Part shown: positions 34,253 to 43,683 of the stretch, in pieces | Layout of the letters: each line of letters opens with the position of its first letter | How positions within the stretch are numbered: the stretch's first letter is position 1 | DNA from: Marinobacter mangrovi | GTDB taxonomy: Bacteria > Pseudomonadota > Gammaproteobacteria > Pseudomonadales > Oleiphilaceae | Length of the DNA stretch: 64,000 bases | Assembly: GCF_016798325.1 (NCBI RefSeq) | Contig: NZ_JAERVO010000006.1 | Location: 1 to 64,000, forward strand | Direction: 5' to 3' | Notes under the pieces: model-generated | Databases searched by the model: none | The model's input: the letters and a program-made list of their open reading frames with translations, nothing else | What the model was told of the DNA's origin: nothing | Translations under genes and position numbers: made by a program

Positions 34253-35998
34253 TCAATCCCGATTACTCAACCAGATAAACTGATAAGGCTCCAACGTGAC
34301 CGGCTTCATCCGGTCCTCGAACGACTCCCCGCTCACCAGATCCTTCCACTGATCCGTCACGATCAGATTCAGTTCCGATAGATTGAATACCTGCGCCTGC
34401 CCGCTGATGTTATGGATGGCGAATATGCTCTGCCGGCGGTCGATGCTCTGCCGCCAGAAGGCGAACAGCCCATCGCCCAGGTGCAGGGTGTACTGGGTGG
34501 CGTTGGGGTGAAACGCGCCTTGCCGGGTGCGGATGGCCAGCAGGCGGCGCAGGGCCTTGAACACGTCCCGGTGGTGCGTGTCGCTTTCCAGCAGCTTGTC
34601 CAGCTCGTCCGCATCCCACACGTGGCGGTTGATGGAGCGGTTCTGGCTGGTGTGTTCCACCCGGGCCTCGTCGTTCTCGGTGGCCAGCAGGCTGTGGATG
34701 TAGAACGCGGGCATGCCCTCCAGCGCCATCATGATGGCGTGGGCGCAGATAAAGCGGGCGAACTGCAGGCCGTCGTTCTCGCCAGACGTTTCGGTCCGGG
34801 CCATGGCGTTCCACAGGCTGATGTTGATTTCATAGGGCCGCACTTCGCCGGAGGCCCCCGTCCGCGCGGTGATGCGGGCACCGGACTGGACCAGGGTCTC
34901 GATCATCCGGTCCCGCTCGTCGTCGGTCAGCAGCCCTTCCACCGGACGCAGGCCGATGCCGTCGTGGGAGGCGATGAAATTGAGGTAGGCGGTGCCCTGC
35001 TGCGCCGGCGGCATAGTCATCAGCCAGTGTTTGAGGTGCTGGGCGTTCCCGCTGAGCATGGCGTGCAACAGCAGCGGCGGCAGCGAGAAGTTATAGATCA
35101 TGTGGGCTTCGTTGGCGTTGCCGAAGTAGGTCAGGTTCTCCTGGTTGGGGATGTTGGTCTCGGTGATGATCACCGCGTCCGGATCCCGGTGTTCCACCAG
35201 CAGGCGGATCAGTCGAATGACCTCGTGGGTCTCCGGCAGGTTGATGCACGGGGTGCCGATGGTTTTCCACAGGAAGGCCACCGCATCCAGCCGGAACCAG
35301 CGCATGCCGCGGTCCATGTAGAGCTTGATGATGCCGAGGAATTCCAGCAGCACATCCGGGTTGGCAAAATCCAAATCCACCTGGTCGTGGCTGAACGTGC
35401 ACCACACGTGCCGTTCACCGCCGACCGTTTCCACCGCCCGCAAAAGCGGCGAGGTTCGGGGCCGGACCACGTCCGACAGGTCCTCGTCCGGCGACACTTC
35501 AACAAAGTAACGTTTACCCGGATCCCGGCCGGCCTTGTAGTTCTCGAACCAGAGGCTGCGGCTGGAGCAGTGGTTGATCACCAGATCCGTCATCACCTGA
35601 AAGCTGCGGGACAGCTCGGTGAGATCCTCCCACTGCCCCAGCGACGGATTCACCGTGGTGTAGTCCATCACCGCGAAGCCATCGTCCGAGCTGTACGGGA
35701 AGAACGGCAGCACGTGGACGGTCGAGATCATGCCGGCGAAATGGGCCCGGCAGAATTGCGTCAGGGTCTGCAGCGGCGCTTCCCCGTCCCGGCGCACCGA
35801 ATCCCCGTAGGTGATCAGCATCGCCGTGCCGGGCCCCCAGTTGTTGCGATGGGGACCGGGCGTCGGGGCGTCCGGTGCCACGCCGAACACCTCGAGACAG
35901 CGAGTCGCCAGCGCGTCGATATCCTCCGCCGGATACAGACACTGCAAGTGGGCCTGAACACGCTGCGCCAGCGAAGGTAGGGCCTCTGGGTCGTTCAT
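34253..35998 (-). CDS. Glucosylglycerate phosphorylase-like GH13_18 enzyme
   Basis: The product is 581 residues from MNDPEALPSLAQ. AAGGA precedes this ATG, and a start eight codons upstream has poor spacing. It has the GH13 sucrose-phosphorylase-like fold, with nucleophile Asp in RWFRLDAVAF, acid/base Glu in VIITETNIPNQEN and Asp in ASHDGIGLRP. Within this subfamily, sucrose and glucosylglycerate phosphorylases are close. The operon with gpgS and a mannosyl/glucosyl-3-phosphoglycerate phosphatase strongly favours glucosylglycerate as substrate, giving glucose-1-phosphate and glycerate. It probably recycles the solute when salt stress ends. Specificity is inferred. Confidence 0.85.
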   Translation of the reverse strand: MNDPEALPSLAQRVQAHLQCLYPAEDIDALATRCLEVFGVAPDAPTPGPHRNNWGPGTAMLITYGDSVRRDGEAPLQTLTQFCRAHFAGMISTVHVLPFFPYSSDDGFAVMDYTTVNPSLGQWEDLTELSRSFQVMTDLVINHCSSRSLWFENYKAGRDPGKRYFVEVSPDEDLSDVVRPRTSPLLRAVETVGGERHVWCTFSHDQVDLDFANPDVLLEFLGIIKLYMDRGMRWFRLDAVAFLWKTIGTPCINLPETHEVIRLIRLLVEHRDPDAVIITETNIPNQENLTYFGNANEAHMIYNFSLPPLLLHAMLSGNAQHLKHWLMTMPPAQQGTAYLNFIASHDGIGLRPVEGLLTDDERDRMIETLVQSGARITARTGASGEVRPYEINISLWNAMARTETSGENDGLQFARFICAHAIMMALEGMPAFYIHSLLATENDEARVEHTSQNRSINRHVWDADELDKLLESDTHHRDVFKALRRLLAIRTRQGAFHPNATQYTLHLGDGLFAFWRQSIDRRQSIFAIHNISGQAQVFNLSELNLIVTDQWKDLVSGESFEDRMKPVTLEPYQFIWLSNRD

Positions 35999-36024
35999 GG
36001 GTGAGTCCTTCTGCTCATTCATCC

Positions 36025-37269
36025 TCAGGACCGTCGAGCGTTGCTCTTGGGAATGTGTTCCTCCAGATCTTTCTCGACGGCATCGTGCAGTTGGTCCATC
36101 ACACCGGGGAAGGCGCTGGCCACCCGGTTCCAGCAGGAGATAAACGGGGCTTCCATCGGGTTTTCCAGGAAGTACACGCCGGCTTTCATGATGTTGCGGG
36201 CGAACAGCTCCACCGCCTGTTCTTCCTGGTGCACGTCGAACTTGAGGCCGTTGATCTCGGCGTCGTTGCGGTAGGTTTCCACGAAATCCAGGGCGATGCG
36301 GAAATAGGTCGCCTTGATGGTCCGGAACGACTCCTGGTTGAACACGATGCCGTTGGTGGCCAGCTTGCGGAAGATCGCCTTGGAGATGTCGATGGACATC
36401 TTGGACAGGCCACCGCTATCGTCTTCCGGCGACAGGTTCTGGTGCTTGTGGTCGTAACAATCGGCGATATCCACCTGGCACAGCCGGTTGGTGCTGTAGT
36501 TGCGTTTCATCTCGCTGAGCACCCCGATTTCCAGGCCCCAATCGCTGGGGATGCGGATATCGGTCATGACGTCCTTGCGGAAGGAAAACTCGCCGGACAG
36601 CGGATACCGGTAGCTGTCCAAGTAATCCAGGTAGTCGAGATTACCGAGTACCTTCTTGAGGGCCCGCAGCAGCGGTGTCACCAGCAGCCGGCTGACCCGG
36701 CCGTTGAGTTTGCCCTCGGCCACACGAGCGTAGAAGCCCTTGCAGAATTCGTAGTTGAAGTTGGGGTTGGCGACCGGGTAGATCAGGCGTGCCAGCAGTT
36801 CCCGGTCGTAGGTGACGATGTCGCAGTCGTGCAGCGCAATGGATTCCGCGCGACCGGACGCAAGCACATACCCCATGCAGAACCAGACGTTGCGCCCCTT
36901 GCCCGGTTCGTTGGGTGCCAGCTCCTCGCCTTTGAGCTCCTTGTCGATCTGGCGCAGTCTTGGGCCGTCATTCCAAAGGACCCTGTGGCGCTGTGGCAGG
37001 GCCGAGAAGAATTCCAGCGCGTGGTGGTACTGCGCTTCATTGGCCCGGTCCAGGCCGATCACGATCTCGCTCAGATACGGCACCTGCTTGAGGTGTTCGA
37101 GGATCCGGGGCATGGCCTCGGTTTCCAGTTCCGAGTAGAGGCACGGAAGGATCAGCGCCATCGGCCGCACCTTCGAGAACTTCACCAACTCCGCTTCCAG
37201 ATCCTCCAGTGGGCGACGTGACAGGTTGTGCAGCGTGGTCACAATGCCGTTCTGGTAGAAATCACCCAT
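36025..37269 (-). CDS. gpgS: Glucosyl-3-phosphoglycerate synthase (GT81-like)
   Basis: The product has 414 residues with a GT-A fold. LPCLYSELETEAMPRIL and the metal-binding DxD-type motif in ALHDCDIVTYD (Asp148-Cys-Asp150) are visible, with SGEFSFRKDVMTDIRIPSDWGLEIG downstream, as in GpgS/MpgS-type enzymes. It should transfer glucose from a nucleotide sugar to 3-phosphoglycerate, the first step to glucosylglycerate. It lies 26 bp before the phosphorylase gene and 39 bp after the phosphatase gene, in a three-gene operon. Confidence 0.88.
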   Translation of the reverse strand: MGDFYQNGIVTTLHNLSRRPLEDLEAELVKFSKVRPMALILPCLYSELETEAMPRILEHLKQVPYLSEIVIGLDRANEAQYHHALEFFSALPQRHRVLWNDGPRLRQIDKELKGEELAPNEPGKGRNVWFCMGYVLASGRAESIALHDCDIVTYDRELLARLIYPVANPNFNYEFCKGFYARVAEGKLNGRVSRLLVTPLLRALKKVLGNLDYLDYLDSYRYPLSGEFSFRKDVMTDIRIPSDWGLEIGVLSEMKRNYSTNRLCQVDIADCYDHKHQNLSPEDDSGGLSKMSIDISKAIFRKLATNGIVFNQESFRTIKATYFRIALDFVETYRNDAEINGLKFDVHQEEQAVELFARNIMKAGVYFLENPMEAPFISCWNRVASAFPGVMDQLHDAVEKDLEEHIPKSNARRS

Positions 37270-37308
37270 AGCCTTATCCTCTTTGTCGAGCGCCTTACCT
37301 GAACGTTG

Positions 37309-38136
37309 TTATCGCGGCGCTGTTATGCCCTCCTGCTCCAGTACGGAAGTCACCGCTTCCGCCCAGCCTTCGGGGCCACAGTGAGAGGTAATGCACACTT
37401 CGGGCCGATCCGGGATCTCTGGTGGTGCATGCACCGGGGAGCGCACCAGAAACGGGATGTCCGAGGCCGACAGCATGTCCACATCATTCTCGCTATCCCC
37501 CAGCGCCATGGAGGTTATGGCGTCTCCGAAGGCATTCTGGTAGACCGCCAGCAGCCAACTCATGGCCTGCCCTTTATCGCAGGCACCAATCACATGATGG
37601 AAACGGCCGCCGCGCACCAGGCGCAGATTGAGCGCGTCCAGTGCCTCGGCGCACTCTTTTAGTGCATCTTCGGTATCCATCCACACCAGCGGCTCGCTGA
37701 ACTCCCGCTGCGACGCCAGGATGGCCTGCTGGCGCTCCAGCCCTGTGCGCTCCATCAGCTCGTTGACACCCATATCGGACAGGCCGCGGAACCGGAAGCG
37801 GTGGCGCAGCGGCGCCAGGATCTCGAGAATTTCCGTACGGGGAATCGACAACAGTTTGCAGTACAGGCCATCGGTGGGCCGGGCGTCGGGCGGCAGCGGC
37901 AACTCCGTGTCCCCCGGGAACCAGACGGCCGCGCCGTTCTCGACAATAAAGGGTTCGTGCAGGCCCAGTTTTTCCTGCAGCTGTTCGACTTCCGCCCGGG
38001 TCTTGCTGGTGTTGAAGACGCAGGGAACGCCGGCCGCCTCGGCCGCTTCCCAGGCCGGACGCGCCGGCTCTGCGGTATAGGTATGGTGATCCAGCAGGGT
38101 GCCGTCGAGGTCGGTAAAGATAACCAGCCGTGACAT
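37309..38136 (-). CDS. Mannosyl/glucosyl-3-phosphoglycerate phosphatase
   Basis: The product is 275 residues from MSRLVIFTDLDGTLLDH. GAGGAG lies eight bases upstream, so I prefer this start to one five codons earlier. It is a HAD phosphatase of the MpgP type, with nucleophile Asp in FTDLDGT, Ser/Thr in VFNTSKTRAEV, a C2 cap, and MALGDSENDVDML at the C-terminal acidic site. It removes the phosphate from glucosyl-3-phosphoglycerate. It is the first gene of the glucosylglycerate operon. Confidence 0.9.
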   Translation of the reverse strand: MSRLVIFTDLDGTLLDHHTYTAEPARPAWEAAEAAGVPCVFNTSKTRAEVEQLQEKLGLHEPFIVENGAAVWFPGDTELPLPPDARPTDGLYCKLLSIPRTEILEILAPLRHRFRFRGLSDMGVNELMERTGLERQQAILASQREFSEPLVWMDTEDALKECAEALDALNLRLVRGGRFHHVIGACDKGQAMSWLLAVYQNAFGDAITSMALGDSENDVDMLSASDIPFLVRSPVHAPPEIPDRPEVCITSHCGPEGWAEAVTSVLEQEGITAPR

Positions 38137-38484
38137 GGCCTTTCTCCTCATAAACGCCCCGAGCCGTGGTGCCGGGACGTGATCTCATCCATTGATGATC
38201 GGTGTTTCCCACGGTGGTTCCCCACCGCCCCGAAGCGACCTATGCAAGGGGGACGCCAGAAGCCGGCCTGGTGCGCCTGACAGTTTTGTAACCTGCTGAT
38301 TGTCAGCGCCATCCCGGCTCAGGCGCCATCGGCGGATCCGCACCGGCCGGGGTTTCGTGATGGCGCACGCCGGTCATTCCCGCCCGAATCCAGCACATAC
38401 TCCACATTTCTTGATGTCTCAGAGACTTGCCAGTGCCCCCTGCACTCGCAGTACACTTCCGCTGCACCCACACAGAGAGCCCTC
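38137..38484. other. Divergent promoter region
   Basis: This 348-bp region lies between the glucosylglycerate operon (minus) and the membrane glycosyltransferase operon (plus). The only marked structure is a CTGACA / TGTCAG inverted repeat (38277-38282 and 38301-38306). No gene is supported. Confidence 0.6.
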
Positions 38485-39576
38485 ATGGCCGAGTCCCGAC
38501 AACAACCCGAAGGTTCCGGATGGCGTCTGGCCGGCTTCACGCTGCTGTTTCTTCTCTTCAGCATAGCCGGGACCTGGACCATCTATTCGCAGTTCGCCGA
38601 GCGCAATTTCCAGTTCGACGAGCGGCTGCTCAATCCCTGGTTCCTGGTCGGGGCGCTCCTTCTGTTGCTGGTTTATTGGCTGTCGGATGGTCTTCGGCTC
38701 TACTACACGCTGCGGGCCCTGGGGCACACGATTCCGTTCCGGCACATGGTGCGGCTGGTTTTCATCAATATCTTTTTCTCCAACGTCACCCCCATGGCCA
38801 CCGGCGGCGGCGTGGCACAGATCTGGTACCTGCGGCGACACGGCGTCCGGCTGGGGACGGCCACCGCGGCGACCACCATCCGGACCGTGCTGGCGATCGC
38901 CTTCATCTTTACGGTCACGCCGGCCTGCCTGCTCTGGCTTGATGCGCTGCAGGGCCGCGCCATCATCGGCCGGGTTTCCGAGTTGCTGGCGGTGTTTATT
39001 GCCCTCTACCTGGGCTTTTTTGCGGTGGTGCTCTGGCGCACCCGCTGGCTGATCCTGCTGCTGACACAGGTACTGCAGGGCCTGCGACGGGCTCACCTGA
39101 TCGGCCCGCGCCGGCACAAGCGCTGGCAGTTCCATATGAAGCGGGAGATGACCCGTTTCTCACGGGCGTTCAAGGTCTATCTCAGGGGGCCACGCCACTG
39201 TGTCGCGCTGTCGGTGCTGTTCACCCTGACGTTCCTGATCAGCCTGTTTTCATTTCCTGCCCTGCTGATGCTGACACTGGGGTACGATGTGGATTACCTG
39301 ACGGTCCTGGGCCTGCTGTTCGTGACCACATTCGTGATGTATTTCGCCCCGACCCCCGGCGCCTCTGGCATTTCCGAGGGGGTTTTCGGTACCTTTTTCA
39401 GAACGCTGCTCAGTCCGGGCCACCTGGTGCTGGTGACCATTGCCTGGCGGTTCCTGACGATCTACCTGGGCATGATCATCGGACTGATCCTGATGCAGGT
39501 GGAGCTGTCGGCCGGACGCCGCCAGCGTCGGGAGGCGGATGCCGCGCTCACAAGGACCGGGGATGATCCAACGTAA
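38485..39576 (+). CDS. Flippase-like LPG-synthase-TM family membrane protein
   Basis: The product has 363 residues with about eight transmembrane helices. The pattern ALGHTIPFRHMVRLVFINIFFSNVTPMATGGGVAQIWYLRR and PTPGASGISEGVFGTFF is that of the lysylphosphatidylglycerol-synthase transmembrane (flippase-like) family, without the soluble aminoacyl-transferase domain. Such stand-alone proteins are thought to move or handle lipid-linked compounds. Its 3' end overlaps the next gene by 14 bp, so they form one operon and probably one membrane-glycolipid pathway. Confidence 0.88.
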   Translation: MAESRQQPEGSGWRLAGFTLLFLLFSIAGTWTIYSQFAERNFQFDERLLNPWFLVGALLLLLVYWLSDGLRLYYTLRALGHTIPFRHMVRLVFINIFFSNVTPMATGGGVAQIWYLRRHGVRLGTATAATTIRTVLAIAFIFTVTPACLLWLDALQGRAIIGRVSELLAVFIALYLGFFAVVLWRTRWLILLLTQVLQGLRRAHLIGPRRHKRWQFHMKREMTRFSRAFKVYLRGPRHCVALSVLFTLTFLISLFSFPALLMLTLGYDVDYLTVLGLLFVTTFVMYFAPTPGASGISEGVFGTFFRTLLSPGHLVLVTIAWRFLTIYLGMIIGLILMQVELSAGRRQRREADAALTRTGDDPT

Positions 39577-41788
39577 ACCGCTCAAGGCGCTGTTCTACCT
39601 CTGCCTGCTGACCGTCATTCTGGTGATCGGCTACAAGATCTATCTGGACTTTTTCGAGCCCAACTACGAAGGCGTCCACACCGACCAGATCGACCGGCTG
39701 CACCAGTCCCTGGACGGTCAGGACTCCTACAGCTTTGCGGTGGTGGGCAACATCAACAATTCGGTGGGGGTGTTCGAGCGCAAGATCATCCCGATGCTGA
39801 ACGACGCCGACGTGGACTTCGTGATCTCCGCGGGCAACGCCGTGAGCAGTGGCGGTGAAGACAAATACCGAGCCATCTTCCGCACCCTCAGCCGGCTCCA
39901 CGTGCCCTACCTGCTGACCTTCGGCGACAACGAATTCAGCAACTTCGGCAGCTTCCGCTTCTACGAACACTTCGGCCCCTATTTCTACTCGCTCCACACC
40001 GGCAACAGCCTGTTCGTGTTCCTCGACGCCACGGGCAAGACCTCCTGGCGCTGGCAGCTGCGCTGGCTGGATGACCTGTTCAAGCAGGACAAAAGCCAGC
40101 ACCGCTTCGTGTTCATCGGTGAGCCGCTGCAAAAGACCAACCAGGACACGCTGTTCGACGACGAGGACGAATACCTGCAGAACAAGCCGTTCCGTGACGG
40201 GTTGGTCAAGCGCTTCCGGCAATACGATGTGGACGCCGTATTCTCCGCCAACCTGCCGCTGTATTCCGAGCAGCGCCACGGCCCGACCCGCTACATCATC
40301 ACCGGCGGTGCCGGTGGGCTGGTGCTGAACAACGACACCAGCTTCTATCACTTCGTTCGTGTGGACGTGTCACCGGAGGGCATCAACACCACGCTGGAAC
40401 GGCTGGATATCGGCCAGCACCCGATTTTCAAACAGCTGGAAAGCCTGTGGTTCTTTATCCACTCGCTGTTCTACGTGGGCTACGTCAATTTCATCCTGTT
40501 CCTGTGCATCCTGGGGCTGATCACCATCAAGCTCTACTCGCTGATTTTCGTGGACCGGGACTACTACCCGGACTTCGACCTGGATCCGTCCCCCTGGCGC
40601 GAGAAACACCTGCGCATCGTCATGTTCACCAACAACTACCTGCCGTTCATCGGTGGCGTGCCCCTGTCGATCGAGCGTCTGCGGCGGGGGCTGGAAGCCC
40701 TGAAGCACCCGGTCCGCATCGTGGCGCCCAGCTACCGCGACCAGAAACCGGATGAGGACCACGTACTGCGAGTGCCGTCGCTGGTGAGCATGGGGGCCCA
40801 GAGCGAGTTCCGGCTGGCGAACATTTTCCTGGGTCGGATCCGCCGGGAAGTGCGCGCCTTCAAGCCCGACCTGATTCACCTGCACCACCCCTTCTGGCTG
40901 GGCTCACTGGGCCTTTGGATGGCGCGGCGCCTGAAGGTGCCGGCGGTCTACACCTACCACACGCGGCTGGAGCACTACGCCCACTTCGTGCCGCTGCCCG
41001 GCAAGATCTTCCGGAACCTGATTTCCCACGCGCTGATCAAACGCTTCGCCAACAAGTGTGACGGGGTGATCGTGCCGACGTATTCGGCGGAGGAATACCT
41101 GCGCATGATCGGCGTGAAATCCCTCGCCTTCGTGCAACCCACCGGGATCGAGTTCGAGCGTTTCCAGCAGGTGTCTGATGAAGACGTCGCCAGGCTGCGC
41201 CGCAAACTGGACATTCACGACGACGAGCACGTGTTTGTCAGCGTCTCGCGCCTGTCCACCGAGAAGAACATCGACTTCATGATTGAGGCCATCGCCAGCC
41301 TGAAAGCGAAGAGTGAGCGCCCGTTCCGGTTCCTGATGATCGGCGACGGCCATGAGCGCCAGCGCCTGCAGCAGAAAATCGACGACCTGAAGCTCTCGGA
41401 CACCTTCATTCTCGTGGGCGCCGTCCCGCCGGACGACATGCCGACCTACTACCAGTTGGGCGATACCTTCCTGTTCGCCTCGGTGTCGGAAACCCAGGGC
41501 ATGGTGATCCTGGAGGCCATGGCCGCGGCGATGCCGGTGGTCGCGGTCCGTTCCAGCGGCATCGACGATGTGGTCCGGGATGACTACAACGGGTTCAAGA
41601 CGCCCCGCAATCGGGAGAAATGGCGCCGTGCGGTGCAGCACCTGATGGATGATCCGGAACTGCACCAACGCCTGTCCGAGAATGCCCTGGCCTTCGCCCG
41701 GGACTATTCCATTGATCACTTCGCCTACGACGTGGAAGGAATCTACGCCACGGTGCTGGCCGACTACCACAAACGCAAAGGCCGCTGA
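39563..41788 (+). CDS. Fusion: degenerate metallophosphatase domain, TM segment and GT4 glycosyltransferase
   Basis: The product is 741 residues from MIQRKPLKALFYLCLL, with AAGGA upstream. An N-terminal anchor (8-28) is followed by a calcineurin-like domain (about 48-280), probably periplasmic. Its metal motifs are replaced: GNIN for GDxH, SAGNAVSS for GDxxD and GDNEF for GNHD. One or two hydrophobic segments (about 300-335) lead to a cytosolic GT4 domain (about 355-735) with GGVPLSIERLRRGL, IHLHHPFWLG, YTYHTRLEHY, VSRLSTEKNIDF and the SETQGMVILEAMAAAMPVVA nucleotide-sugar site. The GT part resembles diacylglycerol glucosyltransferases. A glycolipid synthase is my inference. Confidence 0.82.
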   Translation: MIQRKPLKALFYLCLLTVILVIGYKIYLDFFEPNYEGVHTDQIDRLHQSLDGQDSYSFAVVGNINNSVGVFERKIIPMLNDADVDFVISAGNAVSSGGEDKYRAIFRTLSRLHVPYLLTFGDNEFSNFGSFRFYEHFGPYFYSLHTGNSLFVFLDATGKTSWRWQLRWLDDLFKQDKSQHRFVFIGEPLQKTNQDTLFDDEDEYLQNKPFRDGLVKRFRQYDVDAVFSANLPLYSEQRHGPTRYIITGGAGGLVLNNDTSFYHFVRVDVSPEGINTTLERLDIGQHPIFKQLESLWFFIHSLFYVGYVNFILFLCILGLITIKLYSLIFVDRDYYPDFDLDPSPWREKHLRIVMFTNNYLPFIGGVPLSIERLRRGLEALKHPVRIVAPSYRDQKPDEDHVLRVPSLVSMGAQSEFRLANIFLGRIRREVRAFKPDLIHLHHPFWLGSLGLWMARRLKVPAVYTYHTRLEHYAHFVPLPGKIFRNLISHALIKRFANKCDGVIVPTYSAEEYLRMIGVKSLAFVQPTGIEFERFQQVSDEDVARLRRKLDIHDDEHVFVSVSRLSTEKNIDFMIEAIASLKAKSERPFRFLMIGDGHERQRLQQKIDDLKLSDTFILVGAVPPDDMPTYYQLGDTFLFASVSETQGMVILEAMAAAMPVVAVRSSGIDDVVRDDYNGFKTPRNREKWRRAVQHLMDDPELHQRLSENALAFARDYSIDHFAYDVEGIYATVLADYHKRKGR

Positions 41789-41851
41789 TCGGCTGCAGGC
41801 CGGACCACGTATCAGTTCTCCATACGCAATCGTTGAAAGGGCTGGCACATC

Positions 41852-42796
41852 ATGAGCAAAATTCCCGTCGGTATCAGTACCTGCCTGCTGGGCAAAAACG
41901 TCCGCCACGACGGCGGTCACAAGCACTCTCGTTTCTGCACCGGCGTGCTGGCCCGCTACTTTGACTACCGACCGCTCTGCCCGGAACTGGAAGCCGGCCT
42001 GGGCGTGCCCCGCCCCGCCATTCAATTACGTCAGGACGGCGATGCCGTACGTTTGATCGAGTCCAAAGGGACCGCAGACCACACGGATGCCATGCAGGAG
42101 TGGATCGGGAGCGCCCTGCCCGGCCTGGACGATCTGCGTGGCTATATCCTGATGGCCAAATCGCCCAGCTGCGGCATGGAACGCATCAAGGTGCACAACG
42201 ACAAGGGCCGAACGATTCACCGGGACGGCCGTGGCCTGTTTGCGGAGGCGCTGATAAACGCCTATCCCCTGCTTCCCGTGGAAGAAGAAGGCCGGCTGCA
42301 CGACAGCCACCTGCGGGAAAACTTCATTGAGCGGGTCTTTGCCTACGACGACTGGAAACGGATGGAGAGCGAAGGCTTTACCCGAGCTGGACTGGTGGCG
42401 TTCCACACCCGCCACAAATTCCAGCTGATGGCCCATTGCGAGCCTTCCTACCGGGAACTCGGCCGGCTGATCGCTAACCAGAAGCAGGAACCTGTGGACG
42501 TGGTGGCCGGCCGTTACATCGAGCTGTTCATGAGCACCATGAAGAAGCACATCAGCCGGGGCGCCCACGCCAACGTCATGCAGCACATGATGGGCTTCCT
42601 GCGGGAGACGTTGAGCGCCAGTGACCGGGCCGAGATCAGCGAGCAGATCAACGCTTATCAGCGTTCGGAGGTTCCGCTGATCGTGCCCATGTCGTTACTG
42701 CGTATGGCCCATCGCCGCCAGCCCGGGGAATACCTGGACCGGCAGGAATACATGGCCCCTTACCCGGAGGAGCTGGGCCTGAGGAACACCATCTAG
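41852..42796 (+). CDS. DUF523-DUF1722 protein (YbgA-like)
   Basis: The product has 314 residues. DUF523 covers about 5-150, with conserved Cys in ISTCLLGKNVRHDGGHK, LCPELEAGLGVPR and AKSPSCGMERIKV, possibly for a metal or Fe-S site. DUF1722 covers about 190-305, with AHTRHKFQLMAHCEPSYRELGRLI-like sequence as in E. coli YbgA. The function of this fusion is not established. In other genomes it often neighbours photolyase and MerR-type genes, which are absent here. Confidence 0.92.
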   Translation: MSKIPVGISTCLLGKNVRHDGGHKHSRFCTGVLARYFDYRPLCPELEAGLGVPRPAIQLRQDGDAVRLIESKGTADHTDAMQEWIGSALPGLDDLRGYILMAKSPSCGMERIKVHNDKGRTIHRDGRGLFAEALINAYPLLPVEEEGRLHDSHLRENFIERVFAYDDWKRMESEGFTRAGLVAFHTRHKFQLMAHCEPSYRELGRLIANQKQEPVDVVAGRYIELFMSTMKKHISRGAHANVMQHMMGFLRETLSASDRAEISEQINAYQRSEVPLIVPMSLLRMAHRRQPGEYLDRQEYMAPYPEELGLRNTI

Positions 42797-42803
42797 ACGG
42801 TGA

Positions 42804-43562
42804 TCAGAAGCCGTACAGGAGGGCGAGAGAGATTTCGGTGTCGGTTTTTTCGGTACCCGGCGGCACTTCAGACTCGTGCTTGACGCGATAGCCGAGCTTC
42901 ATGGACAGGTTGCCGACGACATTCGCCTGCAGTGCGGTTAAAGACTCCGACGTGGCCTTGCCATCCTGGACCCCCACTTCCGTGCTCAGCTCCTGGATAA
43001 ACAGGGCGTTTTCAGACAGCGCGTAGTTGAAGGCTCCGGCGAAGCGCAGGATGGTCCCTTTTTCGGCATCGTTACCATTTTCGTCCGGTTCCTGGAGTTG
43101 ATTGTAGCGATAACCGGCACCGGCCTTGAGCTCCAGAAATGATTTTTCACCCTGCTCCCAGACCCGGTTACCGTAACCGGTACTGGCAGAGGACTGGAAA
43201 TCGTAGCCGGAAAACCGGTCATCCTCGTAGGCGCCCCGCAGGAACCAGAACTGCCTCTCATCAAACTTGTAGTTGGTTTCGGCCTGGGCGTTGTATTTCT
43301 CGGAGGTGGTTTCGTCTTCCCCGGTCTCATCGTCCTCGGCTTCTGCATAAACCGAGCGCAACTCCATGGTATTACGCCACTTCTCCACTTCGTGCTTGAG
43401 GGCGAGTCGGGCGTTGATATTGGTGGACTTACTGTTGCCCTCGGTGATCAGAACACCCAATTCACCCTCGCCTTTCCAGGGCACTCCGGCATCCTCCGCC
43501 AGGGCGACGGGCGATGCTGACGCCACGACCGTCGCCAGAAGAACCTGTTTACTCACTCGCAT
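42804..43562 (-). CDS. DUF481 outer membrane protein (YdiY-like)
   Basis: The product is 252 residues from MRVSKQVLLATVVASASPVALA, a signal peptide. GGAG precedes this ATG, six codons inside the longest frame. The mature chain is a run of amphipathic strands (WKGEGELGVLITEGNSKSTNINARLAL...RVKHESEVPPGTEKTDTEISLALLYGF) ending in an aromatic residue, as expected of an outer membrane beta-barrel. DUF481 members include salt-induced proteins. It is convergent with the DUF523 gene, 7 bp apart. Confidence 0.9.
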   Translation of the reverse strand: MRVSKQVLLATVVASASPVALAEDAGVPWKGEGELGVLITEGNSKSTNINARLALKHEVEKWRNTMELRSVYAEAEDDETGEDETTSEKYNAQAETNYKFDERQFWFLRGAYEDDRFSGYDFQSSASTGYGNRVWEQGEKSFLELKAGAGYRYNQLQEPDENGNDAEKGTILRFAGAFNYALSENALFIQELSTEVGVQDGKATSESLTALQANVVGNLSMKLGYRVKHESEVPPGTEKTDTEISLALLYGF

Positions 43563-43683
43563 GCCAACTCCTTTCGTCACCTTTCATCGTACTTGATGGT
43601 TATGCACCAAACGTGCCTATGAAACACGATGGGGGACAGCCAGGAAAAGTCGATAGTCGAGACAGGCACACAATCAGGGCAGA

